DNA of 60,000 bases from Membranipora membranacea (taxonomy: Eukaryota; Bryozoa; Gymnolaemata; Cheilostomatida; Membraniporidae): contig OU612068.1 of NCBI GenBank assembly GCA_914767715.1, forward strand, positions 33,296,001-33,356,000, in the 5' to 3' direction. The notes under the pieces were generated by a model. That model saw only the letters and a list, made by a program, of their open reading frames with translations. It searched no databases and was not told where the DNA came from. Positions 14,301 through 26,066 of the stretch are shown piece after piece. A program made the translations under genes and the position numbers. How positions within the stretch are numbered: the first letter of the stretch is position 1; every line of letters starts with the position of its first letter.

Positions 14301-17300
14301 GCTCAGTTGGCATGCTAAGCTTGCTCCTCATGTGTAAGAATGCGGCCAGCTCACATTCCCTTAAATGTTCCTATCCCTTGAAATTCAAATTATGATTTAT
14401 TTCTATCGCCTAAACATTTGGAAACGTAGGTTATCTAAATTATCCTTGTTTTTAAATGCATACCTAGTCTCGTTCTATAGTAGACTGTTAATTGGTGAAA
14501 GCGGGCTACAGCACGACATGTACCGCAAACCATACCCTGATCACTTTAAATGTCTTTTGAGACTTAATTGCGGATCTAGGATTTTGTTTGACACCTCAAA
14601 GCAAGATGAGCTTTAGGGCTTTAGGACCGTGGTTGAAATATATTATAGCTGGCTTACATATTCTTTGATTATAATTTCTTAGCGACCAAGATCTTGGAAA
14701 CAGGAGGTAATTTGCTTGTAGCCACACTTGCTGTGACATTTATCGACTGTCCTGGGGAGCGTCTTAATGCTCTCGTATCACGATCTGTGGTGTGGCTGAT
14801 AAATGTTGAAATTCCACACCCCAAATACCAAAACCCTGTGGAGACGGGCTGAAATCTATTCTGATATTCTGATTTGGGAGTAATAGCCCACAGCAGTCGA
14901 TGTTCATCTCAATACATGAAGGCTTCATGCAAATATTGTCACTGATTTGACGGAAAATTACAGATTTTGCCATCCTTACTCTCCAAGAAATCCAGTCCTG
15001 TGTGTAATTATGCAAGAAGCCCTCTATGGTATTGCAGTGAACAACATACATATTAAAATAATGTTTGCTCAGCTGATATGCTCCTAAACTCCTAAAAATG
15101 ATTTCCAAAGAAGTATCTGGTATAGTGTAGAGACACCTTATGCAGCATGTATTCAAACCGTATCCCTAAGGGGTACGTAGTTTATGTACCACTTTTTAAT
15201 TATTTGATCAGAATAGAGATTCCCACACGAGCCTTACCTAGAACCCTGCACTATTAGTAGCTTTGCTTTGAGCAGAGCTTGCACACAATTTGGTCTTCGG
15301 TATCCACCAGACTTGATCATCTTCCAAGCATGATTCCTCTTATGTGGCTCAGAAAGGCCTATTTACCACCAAGTTTAGATGATAGGTGCATATTGCACAG
15401 TATGTGTAGGCTAATATATGCTACAATGAATCGATACTACTACTAGCTCATCTGTAACCCAGCCAAAGCACATAACTCTGTAGTAATATTAAATGTCTCT
15501 CACATCATGCTACGTAAACGTTAGGTATATCTGGAAGCTTGGTTAAACGCATCAAATGGGAAGATATGAGCACTTTCTGACGGGACCCGGAGTCAGCAAA
15601 TGCAGGCAAACTATATGGCATGTTTAAGCTCTAGACCCTGAGATTACAAATTTACCTTATGTGATCAGATGACAATATGCTGACAGCAACATCCTCTAAA
15701 TTATCATGCTTACAACTTTACATAGTTTGCTTCTATTTGCTGACCATAGTATCTTCACATTAAACCTTCTGAATCCTGTAATTAAATGGCGGGACATCGT
15801 CTACTTTTACCAACGGAGATTCGGGTATCCATAACATTGGTTCCGGCCAGTCTTTTTTAACTAACTCGCTAATCGACAAATCGGTGACTTAGTGAGCTTG
15901 TCCAGCTACCAGATTGGTTCTTTTTTAGACAACTGATATATTTATTTATAAATTTAAATTGAACTTCTGTCCATGGTACAAGCTTGCAAATTCACCTAAC
16001 ATTAGTCATGTCATCACCCTATATTACTACGTTATCTAAATACAGGGACTTATGAGAGTAACACAACCGACAAGATTTTTACGCATTTGTAATATGTTAT
16101 GTAGAAAAGTTAATTTAACAAAGCCACTTTGAAAAATTAAGTTAGCGACTTGCTGCTGTAGTTCATGTAGGAGATATATTCTGTTCCCATCGAGCTGTAT
16201 AGGATGCATGCGTCCTGATTTATCTAGTCACTGTGCTAAGACTAGTCTACCATATCATCTAAACCTAATAAATATATAATATTATAGTCTCGCTTATTTT
16301 CACTTTATTAAAAATTATTTGACATTAGATGATCAATTAAAGCTTATGTCATACAAACAAATTTCTCTTTCAGTCTTACCAATATTCAGTATTTATGATA
16401 AAAGAAAACTCCTATGACACACTTATGGAGTTTACCCGTACTATGTCATGGCGCATTTTTTGCTACATTAGTCATCCTTATGCACTTTTGCCTGTTGCCG
16501 TGTTACAGTTTGAAGAGAATGAGAGAAAGAGAATGAAAGCAGAGATTGTGCGCCAAGAGTTAAAACATAAGAAGCAATGGGATGAGCTGAGGTCTGTCAA
16601 TATTGCCAACGAAAAAGAGTTGGAACAAATTCAGGTAAAGTAACATTTCTGTGTGCTATGGTAGTGTGCTCCTATGGCGGCAAAAACTCTTGTATTTGTA
16701 TTTCATGTTTGAGTTATTCTAAGAATTCAGAAATTACCCATGTTTCTACACATGCAGTCTCAACCGCAGTCTGCCACACCCCTGGAACATGGAACATAAT
16801 AAATATAATATAAATCTTATTATATTGGTTAATTGAAACTTGAAATAAAGTTTTACCATTGTAAATCAACTGGAAAACAATTTAATTTGTTGAGGGAGAA
16901 TGTTTATCTGTTATGATCCGTTCCCCTTGCTTTCATGATCATAGTCCTCCTAATTGGACAATGTAACAATAAATCACTCCTGTTTTTGTCACATAAGACT
17001 TGAATTGATATTTTGATGAGGCAAAACACCTCTCGGCATTCACTTATTGTTACACGTTGATGTATGGGCTATCAGGTTAGTACATGTTGCATTCACAACA
17101 ATCAGGATTAAGGAAATTATAGGCAAAATGTAAAAAAGTGTAAATTCTTGGCGTTTTGATCTTTGTATGTTTGTCGGTAAAATAAATAATTTCAAAGCTA
17201 TTGCGGATATAATCAGCATGAATGAGATGGTGTTGACAATATGGGATGGGCTAGTCACTGGCTGGTACAAGAAATGAGCTGATAAAGTACTTCGATGATT

Positions 17301-18791
17301 ATGAATAAATATTTTCATGAAAATGTCTTTCATGCGCCAGATCCGCATTCATGGTCTGGCCTGAGAATCTATCATTACATATCATCTAAGTGTGCTCGTA
17401 CCTGTGATAGTAATTAAAGAGAAGGATCGCTTTTATCAAAAAATATATTGCCTTATTTCCCCTATTTTTGAAGCACTGTACAGTTTTGCAAAAATGGAAC
17501 CGGATTCGAAATGTATGATTAAAATTATTATTTATGATGTGTGTATGACTGATGTCAAATTATTAATGACCAAATTCCTCAACTTTGATCAGTCAAATTT
17601 TTTTATCGCTCTAATATTGGTAGAACGAAAAGAGAAAGATGTTGATAGAGCAAGAATCGGAGAAAATAAAGCAGCACGAGCAGAGCTATCAGCAGGAGCT
17701 ATCTAACTGGAAGGCTAATCTAAGGCCCAGAAAACAGGTACGGTACTCCGCACATGACATACGGTAGTCAGCACATGTCATATCGACCACACGCAGTCTG
17801 TTCAGTCTGTCCAATGACCAGAGGAGAACTAAAAACTTTCATGAATACTATCGTGTAGTATTGTACACATTTTTGTACAATACCACTGAGCTTTGTTATT
17901 GCTATATCAGCCTCAATTTTGATACATTTATCAAGTGAGATGGTGTATTGTGGCCCAATCCCAACTCTTATATCGGTGAATCAGTGAATCTGACAGCTTC
18001 CGTATCTGATTGACAGCTGGCAGTAAAAATTATTGGCATGTCGAGACTTGTACAATTAATAAGTCAATAACCTCTGCATTAACCACACAAACATCCAAAC
18101 GGGAGTAAAGATTTATTCTTATAATCCATTGAAGTTCGGTCCAAATAATCATGAATCATCAGTTCACCAGCACATTCAGATTTCCAGAGAAACCGGTGAT
18201 TAGAATTAACTGGAATGATTTTTTTTAATGTCTTGTACTGCAAGGTATTTACTTAGATCAAGCATGATTTAATTTGCCTGCGTTTAGGATTTGAGCCGCC
18301 GGCTCACCAGTAGAATAGAAATGATCCGACTGCCGGCAATTTGCATCAAACTTGTTCTAGTATTTACTAAGCAAGGTAGCAAAAAATGACCAGATACATA
18401 CATGCTATTTTTGATCTTCGTCATGTGTACATAGTATCCGTTATGTAATCTCTGATTAGAAAGCTATCACAATGTTTGCCTACAAACTCATTAAAATCTC
18501 ATATGTTAAGGTATTCATCATTTTTTGCTTTTGATTGCCTGTTTTGAGTAGATATTGGAGGATGAGTTCGCTGGACAGAGGAAAGAACAGGAGGCTTTCT
18601 ACGGATCACATCTGTGGGCTCAAGAAGGTCAGGCTAACTCCGCTGCCCTCTCCGCTGCTGACATTTCCGGCAGCAGTGACTACTCAGACTATGCTCCGGA
18701 CAGTAGAAAACCTTCTCTCCGATCTAATACTTCTCATACCTCATCAATAAGGAACTCTAATAATACAGTGAGGAATTCTACAGCTATCTGA
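2312..18791 (+). CDS. SLK: SLK/STK10-type Ste20 kinase, C-terminal part (5' partial)
   Basis: Ste20-like kinases of the SLK/LOK group (Slik in flies) regulate ERM proteins and the cortical cytoskeleton. Only the region after the kinase domain is here. Phase-consistent exons: 2312-2468, 2713-2834, (3539-3550 possible 12-nt exon), 5051-5235, 5475-5580, 6869-7015, 9616-9750, 11105-11234, 13120-13244, 13668-13856, 16509-16634, 17624-17737, 18552-18791 with TGA. This gives about 591 residues. First comes an acidic, proline-rich linker. Next is the conserved entry to the tail (KTRKFVVDGREV, KIVTGQ), then the PKK coiled coil, with family signatures such as TWEVEERHL, FKQSLRI and LSNWKANLRPRKQ, then an EDEFAGQRKEQEAFY segment. 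A serine-rich end (DYSDY, SHTSSIRNSN) follows. The kinase domain should lie upstream of the window. An invertebrate gene cannot be assigned to SLK versus STK10 from this. ATTAAA at 19013-19018 is a possible poly(A) signal. Confidence 0.92.
2932..2955. repeat. GGTA tetranucleotide repeat
   Basis: About five tandem GGTA units lie in an intron of the SLK-type gene. Confidence 0.8.
4617..4662. mobile_element. 28-bp palindromic insertion flanked by 9-bp direct repeats
   Basis: The exact 9-mer TGAGGTTAT occurs at 4617-4625 and 4654-4662. Between them lies a 28-bp imperfect palindrome (4626-4653). Read on the minus strand it starts CAGAGTAAGGATAT, like the palindromes at 18870 and 20998. The flanking duplication suggests insertion of a very small mobile palindrome into this SLK intron. 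Confidence 0.6.
6171..6250. repeat. 10-bp tandem repeat (CATATTATAG)
   Basis: About eight uninterrupted copies of a 10-bp unit lie in an SLK intron. The first and last copies are slightly diverged. Confidence 0.9.
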
Positions 18792-18869
18792 GCTCTACAT
18801 TGATCCTGTTATATTGTCTGTATCGTGTAATACAACCTGCCAGTACTTAACATCAGCTCAGTAACATGA

Positions 18870-18895
18870 CAGAGTAAGGATATGCTTACACTGTG
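18870..18895. mobile_element. 26-bp palindrome of the CAGAGTAAGGATAT family
   Basis: It has the same 5' half (CAGAGTAAGGATAT) and the same length as the palindrome at 20998-21023. The right half is the near-complement GCTTACACTGTG. No flanking duplication is visible. Its right end runs directly into a 9-bp tandem repeat. Confidence 0.5.
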
Positions 18896-18933
18896 GTCAC
18901 TGTGGTCACTGTGGTCACTGTGGTCACTGTGGT
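18889..18933. repeat. 9-bp tandem repeat (CACTGTGGT), five copies
   Basis: Five exact copies begin inside the right end of the adjacent palindrome, so the repeat unit contains the palindrome terminus CACTGTG. Confidence 0.85.
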
Positions 18934-20988
18934 ATCGTATTCTACGTGTGATCGAGCAGCAGATACGATTCACTGAGAGCTTTTGTTAGTCATACATTAA
19001 TTGCCAAATTTTATTAAACAAGCAAATAATTTACTTGATATATTTATAGACCTAAGCAATGCAATCAGATGTGAGACCTTATTTCAGACCAGCATCGGGC
19101 GATCCCCAACTTGTTACCATTAAATAGATCATCGCTCTTTGCTCAGACATGACTATAGCTTTCCACATGCTTAAACTATTTAGATTTTTTGAGGAGTAAG
19201 AATTTATGCATCATATATTTCTTTGCTGTATTGTTGAACAATATAGATATTGTTATTTAGATTATCTAGTGGATTATTGCCCTGATGAAAGGTACCATTC
19301 TGATGATGAAACCTTTTTTTCTACTTTCACTATTATATGAAGGCCATGTTCCCATTTCCAATTCCAGCTCCTTTAATGTTTTATAGATCAACTGAAGCTT
19401 TTTGCAATACAAAATAATAATCAAATCTAAAAAGTTATTTCTGTTGATAACCTTCTGACCTCCCTCTAGTAAATAGTGCAGCTGTTACTGAATGACTGTG
19501 TGAGTTTGTGTGATACTGTGTGAGTCGTGTGTCTATGCAGAAGTGGGTCTATGCACTCTTTGTTATTTGCTGGCTCTTGTTTTTCAGTACCTTGTACTGG
19601 TTGCTGGTTATAAACGGACAATTAATGATCATATCAGGCATCAATGGTAGTGTAACAATTCGTTTTTTGTACTCGTCCTATGGTTGCCTCACACACTTTG
19701 TTTTTCCTAATCACCTAAACTTAGCCTTCTCCAAAGAAACCAATAATCCAAACTACTTATAAATTGCAAGAAACTGGTTGGGCAGTTTTTTTTGCATTAT
19801 GCAACAGGATTGTCATTGGCATTGCTGCAGAATTCTGTGTTGGCAGTCACCTTGTTGGTACATCTATTGTTATTGCAAGGCTTGAAGTTTTTGTATAAGA
19901 TACAAGGTACATCAACATGTGTATCTACAACATAGAGCCTGCTGTTAAACTTGTAAACTTTTTGTGTATAGTGAGAATTTTTGTCGCTGCACCTCTCTAA
20001 CAAACATTCCATATATGGATTGAGCTGGTTAGGTATGATTGGAATTTGGACCCAGATTCTGTTTTGCTTGCTAATTCTGGCCAAAAAGCTTATTTTTATC
20101 ATGACTGTTGGTCTGAGGGTGTTGCGCAAAGCGTTGCTGCCACACGCGGGTGATTCAGAATAGGACTAAAATTCCTCATCATTGTGAAATACCGACTCAA
20201 ACTGGTTTATCTGTTGTAACCGAGTAAAAAGATTTTGAAAAAAATCGAATCCTGTTTTACATCAGGTGAAGAATTAGACCTAAGCAGCTTGTTGTGTACA
20301 AGTGGAATACAGCGTGATACAAAGCAGGGGAAGACAACTTCAGAATTAATTCCTGTCCTGGCTGTGTTATTTCAACCAGGGAGTTATGATGTAGAACTAT
20401 ACCAATATGTGGGGGGGGGAGGGGAAGCTCTCACACAAAAATTGATATTGTTCGAGATAGAAGATACAAAATGAGTGCAATGGTCATATCAGCATCGTTA
20501 TGGATGTCAGACTATCAAGGAATTCTTTGTCTCGGTGGAAACAAGGAGTTGAAAGAGCTGCTTGGCGGATATCATCAGCCTGCACTTGATAACATCTCAT
20601 TTCATATTCAGAAATTTTTCTGTGAAACGCAGTTGTTGAATCATATGATGTCAGTGACCACCTAGGTGTTTACAGTCAGGGTTAAGTACATGATTAGGCC
20701 CACGTCTAAGGTCTATTATTACCCTAAGATCTATATTTACCTGGTACTTCATGGTTTGTCTCAGTTCTTACCACATGGTGCAGGTACACACTGACATCAC
20801 ACTGACATCATATTCATTTTTTATACTGTGACCTCGTATAGAATTACTATTGGTACATAATTTATGAATATGATTGAACTATCATAATATCAAAAATAAT
20901 GTTTGTTGCCCAGCAATTTTTTCATAATTGCCCTTGTAGCTAATTCGACGATTTCAACAGCTATGACTGCGTGTAAATGATTGATGGT

Positions 20989-21032
20989 ATAGGCTCACAG
21001 AGTAAGGATATCCTTACCCTGTGATAGGCTCA
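20989..21032. mobile_element. 26-bp palindromic insertion flanked by 9-bp direct repeats
   Basis: The exact 9-mer ATAGGCTCA lies at 20989-20997 and 21024-21032. Between them is CAGAGTAAGGATA followed by TCCTTACCCTGTG (20998-21023), nearly self-complementary around GGATATCC. Length, core and duplication size match the insertion at 4617-4662. Confidence 0.65.
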
Positions 21033-21321
21033 TGCCTGATCAAAATTTCATTGCAGTTGTTAGTTTTATTTGCCTTAATCAACCCTCACTAAAAGTTTCA
21101 ACACGTGTTTTTAAATGTTATAAAACTTGTAGGTGTAGTAAGTGTGAATGGCGGTTAATTATTACAAACCCAAGTTTTTTACTGACCTTCACAAATAAAA
21201 TACAATCTGGTTAAGACAATGTTGTATTGGTCCAACAGAACATCACAGAATTCATTATGTACAAACATTAAAATAATATGTGCAATTGGTGAATATAATA
21301 CAATAAAATGAAAATTAAATT

Positions 21322-21327
21322 TTTATT
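21322..21327 (-). terminator. Poly(A) signal overlapping the stop codon of TGF-beta-like gene 1
   Basis: On the minus strand the sequence reads TGAATAAA, so AATAAA begins on the last base of the TGA stop. This implies an extremely short 3' UTR. A weaker downstream signal could be used instead. Confidence 0.6.
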
Positions 21328-23588
21328 CATCTTGGCCCACAGACACAGCGATCCTTATATAACACTATATTAAGTATTCTGAGACCTCCATCTACTGTTA
21401 AACTTATTGGCATGGTAACAGAGTTCCCTGTCTGTAAACATCCACGAGTTCTGTATAGGTCTGCTAGACTCTCACCTCCACCTGAAACAGTCAGATATGA
21501 AGACTATATGAGCTTTGAGATGGCATCGAGTAGGCCAGCTGATGGAAACCATACTATTAGGTACATAATTACACACAGAAACACGAACAAACAGAAACAA
21601 ACAGTAACATTGGTACTATGCATAACACTGTGCATTGATGATTGAAGCTGTAGACCTTTGGGGCCCAGAGGAGAGATTTTCACACCTCCCAGAACTGCTG
21701 CTTATGTATTAACATATTATTTACAGTCTATGAGCAGAACTAGTGGTCACAAGTCGCTGCATATGTGGAACAAATTTTCAGGGGAATTAAAATGTACTAG
21801 AAGCTCATGCAAGCCTCTGATTGATCACCATTAATAAAATACTGAATGAGTTATTGCGGATCTGTGCGTACATTTTAATCTATAAATTATAAGCTGAAAT
21901 TGGAATCGGCTGAGACAGCTTAAACTAGCAGTTCAACCTATCGATATAGTCAATAAAGTGATGTACGAAGCCATCGTGTGTCCTGATTTAAATATGTTCA
22001 ATACATTGGTTTACTGTTATAAATGGTCTCAAAATATACCCCTTCCATCCCAAGTCTGGGGGGGGGGGGCTCAGACTACTTCAAAGCATGTTTTTTGCAT
22101 GTCATATTCTCTCTAATTAATGTAGAACCCAGGCCTCAAACCCCCACACACCTTTAATGTAGAGAATATTACCTCCAAAAAAGCATGCTTCACATATCCT
22201 TTTGATCATTTGCCTATAAACCCTGGATGTGACAAATTTTACTGACTTTTTAATAGTATCGTTAGATTTATTGAAAATAATATGCTAGAATAGCCCCTCT
22301 AAAGCTATTTTATATGCAAAATAAGTAAGTATGGAATTTTAAGTAACACGTTTAACAAACCTGGGAAACAGTGACCAACACACACCCTGATGACAATCCG
22401 CTCGTTTGGAGTATCTGATATATCTGATATTGAGTTTAAAAATTGGCGGAGATCTGTTGGCCGTCCTTCGAGGCAGCAGCCACCACCCGTAGTATCCTCA
22501 CAGTTACGGCTGAATATCTGGCTAAGATCTGTGTTAACGCTTCTGCCGCTCCGACTTGTTGTCTGCGAGGGATTTCTTTTTTCTATTGTCACCAACATGG
22601 CAGGATTTTGCTCACTTGATTTAAATCTGATATTGTCAGACTCCCCGCGTAGTCTAATAGACAGATAGAGATGAGAACTTTGGCTGTTTCGTAGCCAGTG
22701 TTTGGTATGATCGGTGCAAGAATTATTCTTAGTGTATCTAACACGCTTTTGATAGAATGTAAAATTGTTTATTCCAAACTCTGAGATTTGATGGAGGGAA
22801 TGCATTGAGTTGTGGTGCCTGTTAAGTTTGAAGACTTGGAATCGTTGAGCGTGATATTCAGTATTTTCCGCTAGAGTACCATTATCATGGAAGTAGACTA
22901 CGACCTCTGTTATTTCTCTAATATCTTGACCTGACAAAATGTCCAGTAATTTTTGTCTGCTAATCCGCCAAAATTGGTATCCAACATACTCTCCTGTAAC
23001 AAAACCCAGTATATCAGTAGAGTCATCAGTCGATAAGATGCCTGATGACAGTAAACACAATCAGTACTTGACATGTCATGACAATACTCAGGTATAACAT
23101 ACAGCAGCTCTCGCCAAAACAATTAATTTTTTTAAACAAGAACATGAGGTTGGCTATAAGAACGATTCTATTTTTATAAAGTTCCAGTCCTACATATGTC
23201 GTTTGATGTTAGCGGATCCATTAAAACCACAAAGAAAACGTTTGTGGAACTGAATGAAATAGCCTTTTTCCTTTTTGAAATTTTCAACTGCATAATGGAT
23301 TTTACTTTACCTTTATGATAATTTTTATGAGCAAAAAAAAGATAAGAGAAACTCAACCTAATAACCTGGTTTGTTGTGACTCTTTGATTCATACATATAT
23401 TTACCTGCTGGTTCCATGTTTAGATAGTATGTGTTGGAGGGGGGTGTAGATATATCCCATCCAACCTCATCTATCTCTCTCCTCCATCTCATTTTGGCTG
23501 CATTACACATTAAGATCACACAACAGACCAATCCTAACTTGTAGAAACCCATGTGTAACGTGACCACTGGCATTTTTATACCATCCAT
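21327..23588 (-). CDS. TGF-beta superfamily ligand, tandem copy 1
   Basis: A secreted ligand precursor of about 323 residues that would signal through TGF-beta-type receptors. Exons (transcript order): 23405-23588, 22361-22993, 21327-21481; phases agree. Exon 1 has a hydrophobic signal peptide (GFYKLGLVCCVILMCNAA). Exon 2 carries the prodomain, a furin-type site RSGR and the first half of the knot, with cysteines at NCED, GGGCCLE and VCVGHC. Exon 3 supplies GC, then ends in CVCGPR. The mature chain is about 110 residues with eight cysteines. The central adjacent CC of most family members is a single C, so the interchain disulfide is probably missing. The start is placed at or just below 23588 because the TATA box at 23657-23664 lies below the upstream in-frame ATG. 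It cannot be assigned to the BMP, activin or TGF-beta branch by eye, although the C...CC start is TGF-beta/activin-like. Confidence 0.88.
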
Positions 23589-23656
23589 AATTTTTCGTGT
23601 CAACCGATCTGAAGCAGTCAGGGCATGACAATGTGTAGGTTTCTGCTGGCAACCTG

Positions 23657-23664
23657 CTTTTATA
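23657..23664 (-). promoter_or_regulatory. TATA box of TGF-beta-like gene 1
   Basis: TATAAAAG on the minus strand, within GAATATAAAAGCAGG, about 70 bp upstream of the chosen ATG. The two sister genes have a matching box at a similar place. Confidence 0.55.
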
Positions 23665-23910
23665 TTCAACGCTTGATCGTGACTTATTACCAATTACTCA
23701 AGGACTTATAAATTTTTGCATTAATAAGTAATCCAAAAATTAGTGGGCAGTTTTTACAAACAGCCTCCATATCAATCTCTGTGCAAGCTTTGCTACTTTA
23801 TTATAAGATATAGGGCAGGTTTTAGTGCATACGATCAGCTGTTCGGATGTGGAGGTAATAAAATTATCATTAAATACTCATCAGCTGCGTAACAGTACTA
23901 CCCAACAGTG

Positions 23911-23990
23911 GAGCAACGCTAGCCCTGTTCACGCGGCCGTGGCCCGTGGCCGGTGGCCCGTGGCTGTGTGAACAGGGCTAGAGCAACGCT
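23911..23990. mobile_element. 61-bp GC-rich hairpin insertion with 9-10-bp direct repeats
   Basis: GAGCAACGCT occurs at 23911-23920 and 23981-23990. Between them is a unit with perfect 13-bp inverted ends (TAGCCCTGTTCAC and its complement) around a GC-rich core of GGCCCGTGGC-like repeats. The exact target-site length is ambiguous by one base. It is much more GC-rich than its surroundings and lies between TGF-beta-like genes 1 and 2. Confidence 0.65.
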
Positions 23991-24364
23991 CTATGCAGTG
24001 GTCTATTATGCCGCAGCGGTCTATCATGCCGGTGAAATATCGATGAAGCTGGTCACAATTTCGAGGAGAATACAATTGTTATGATTGCTTGCACGTGCTG
24101 GTAAATTAATATAACAAGGATAAGGAAATACATTTATTTTCAATTGTAATGTGCTTCAATGTTAGAAAACCAACAGAAACAAGATAATATTTGCATATAC
24201 AGGACTGATATAAATACAATATTATATTAATTTCAAAAGACAAGAAAAAGTGAGCCCTGTCCATAATGGTGAGATTGATAAGGAGTGGATGTGAAAAAAC
24301 TTCCTACTAAAGAGCATTATTCTCTTTATTATTTTATACAGAATTATGAAGCATTGAATTCATA

Positions 24365-24370
24365 TTTATT
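24365..24370 (-). terminator. Poly(A) signal of TGF-beta-like gene 2
   Basis: AATAAA on the minus strand, about 100 bp after the TAG stop at 24472. Confidence 0.45.
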
Positions 24371-24471
24371 TACAGAACATCTGAAATGCTAATAATTTTT
24401 TGGTATGAAGTGAGCATTTATCCAGAAACATTTACAGATTTACAGTGTGAGTCATGATGTTAGTGAAGTTA

Positions 24472-26005
24472 CTATGTACACACGTTTGACCCACATACGC
24501 AGTGTGATTTGTACAGACGTATAGACTGAGTGACAGATGAGCCGTCCATATTCAGAGTCACAGGTAGAGTGACCAGAGGGCCATCCTGAATACATGTTCT
24601 GTTCCTATAGTGGTCTGCTACAGTTTCAGTAGATCCAATATCTGTTAAAATATTTTATAATATTGTTTTAATATTATAAATATTATCATTACATAGACAC
24701 GTGAATGAATCTCTATGCACAAAATGGAGAGTTAAAAAAGTGTGATCATATTTATCATATATTCATCATCAGTTAATAGTTTCAGGTGTTACAGGTAGGT
24801 GGATTACTGCAACGTAAATTGTTCAAATAAAGAGGGGCGAGTATAAACAGTAAACTTTTGGTCACTTACTAGAGAAGCAGTAGCCTTTGCAGATTCGTAT
24901 TTCTGTCGGTGTATTTGGTAGATCTGAGTAGAATGTGTATGGCCGGTACCTCTGTCTCAGGTTGACGTCACGTCTTACCAGACAGCAGCCTGTGTGGTCA
25001 GCCGGTAAGTCCTCACATCGACGCGTGATTAGCTCAGTCCCGTCTGTGTTGACAGTTCTCTTATTTCGGTGTTGTATAGTCGGTTGGTGAGTATTCCTTG
25101 TGAGCAGAATGACTGGCTTCACACTGCTAGATGTGAACCTATTATTGTCAGTCTCACCCAGCTGCTTGATTGTCAAATAGAGATATGGACTATTGCTATG
25201 AGCCAGCCAATGTTTGATGTGATGAGTGCCGGCATTGGCTTTAGTGTATCTGAATCGTGTGTTGTAGAATGTGTAGTTGTTTATTCCAAATTCTGAGATC
25301 GTATGGATGGATGGCGGTGATTCGGTATGGAAGTTTAACTTTGCGATCTGATATCGTATGTTTCTGAATTCACTTTCTCCAGTAAGATAGCCAGCATCAT
25401 GAAAGAAAACTTTTATATCTGTGATCTCATTCAGGTCTCCACTAGGTAGGTTTCCGTATATATCAGAGCGGCTTATTTTCCAAAACCCGCTATGCTCACC
25501 TTAAAAGTAAGAAGTGAATAGAGCTCAAATCTGCTGACATACATGGTCAAAAATAACAACACATCGTTATTATCATGTCCATTTGAGCAATATCATGCCA
25601 AAAAATACATACAACTACAACTATGAATTATGAATGTACGAATTGATAAAACTGCAGCTGACACTAAACAGCGAATATCAACATATTGACACAATTGACA
25701 TCTGTGGTTTTTAGAGCTCAGATGAATGATGAGCAGTGCTGATTCATTGGTAGCCATGGGGCTGGTCATAAAAATAGATTGAAAGCGCATTTATTTAAAA
25801 AAATGAAATTATGCTGATGTCGTATAGTACCTGTGCCAGGTGACATGTACACAAGTGACACTGTAGGGTCGGTGTGCTCTCCACTCTCAATCTGTTCTGT
25901 TTCTCTTCCTAGTAAGCCTGTCTCACAAAATCTGAACACACCAGCCAAAACTGCCATCTTACAAATAAACTGTGTGGTAAACCCCATCGTAGGCATAATT
26001 TTCAA
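24472..26005 (-). CDS. TGF-beta superfamily ligand, tandem copy 2
   Basis: A secreted ligand precursor of about 324 residues. Exons (transcript order): 25831-26005, 24870-25499, 24472-24641, with the same phases as its two neighbours. Exon 1 has a signal-peptide-like stretch (MAVLAGVFRFC) after several possible Met starts; any of the first three ATGs fits the TATA box at 26059-26066. Exon 2 holds a prodomain beginning EHSGFWKISRSD, a clear furin site RNKR, then the knot cysteines RRCED, TGCCLV and RICKGYC. Exon 3 gives RTC and the end CVCGSNVCT. The mature chain has nine cysteines; the ninth is an extra one near the C-terminus, not the usual interchain cysteine. The second half of exon 2 is nearly identical to copy 3 in the prodomain but diverges after the CC. 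Confidence 0.9.
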
Positions 26006-26058
26006 AGTGACAGTTCATTGGCTTGCAAACAAATGAAAGCCTTGCAGCGGAACACAGG

Positions 26059-26066
26059 TTTTTATA
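26059..26066 (-). promoter_or_regulatory. TATA box of TGF-beta-like gene 2
   Basis: TATAAAAA on the minus strand within GAATATAAAAACC, about 55 bp upstream of the first ATG. It resembles the GAATATAAAAGC context of gene 1. Confidence 0.5.

Larger units (their letters stand above)
18792..20988. other. Intergenic after the SLK-type gene
   Basis: This is the 3' flank of the kinase gene. Apart from a palindrome and a 9-bp tandem repeat at 18870-18933 I see no structured feature. Open frames at about 19520-19762 and 20235-20665 have no recognisable motif and no splice context. Confidence 0.5.

Noticed and set aside
19520-19762. Hydrophobic plus-strand frame that could be a small membrane protein
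   Set aside because: AT-rich sequence often gives hydrophobic frames. There is no supporting splice signal, homology or neighbour.
20235-20665. Two plus-strand frames overlapping by ATGA, like a translationally coupled pair
   Set aside because: Such coupling is not expected in animal nuclear DNA. The predicted peptides have no motif, and the region lacks splice or repeat context.
21412-21645. Plus-strand open frame starting MVTEFPVCKHPR
   Set aside because: It is the complement of the last exon of TGF-beta-like gene 1. The minus frame fits phase, acceptor, CxC ending and poly(A) signal.
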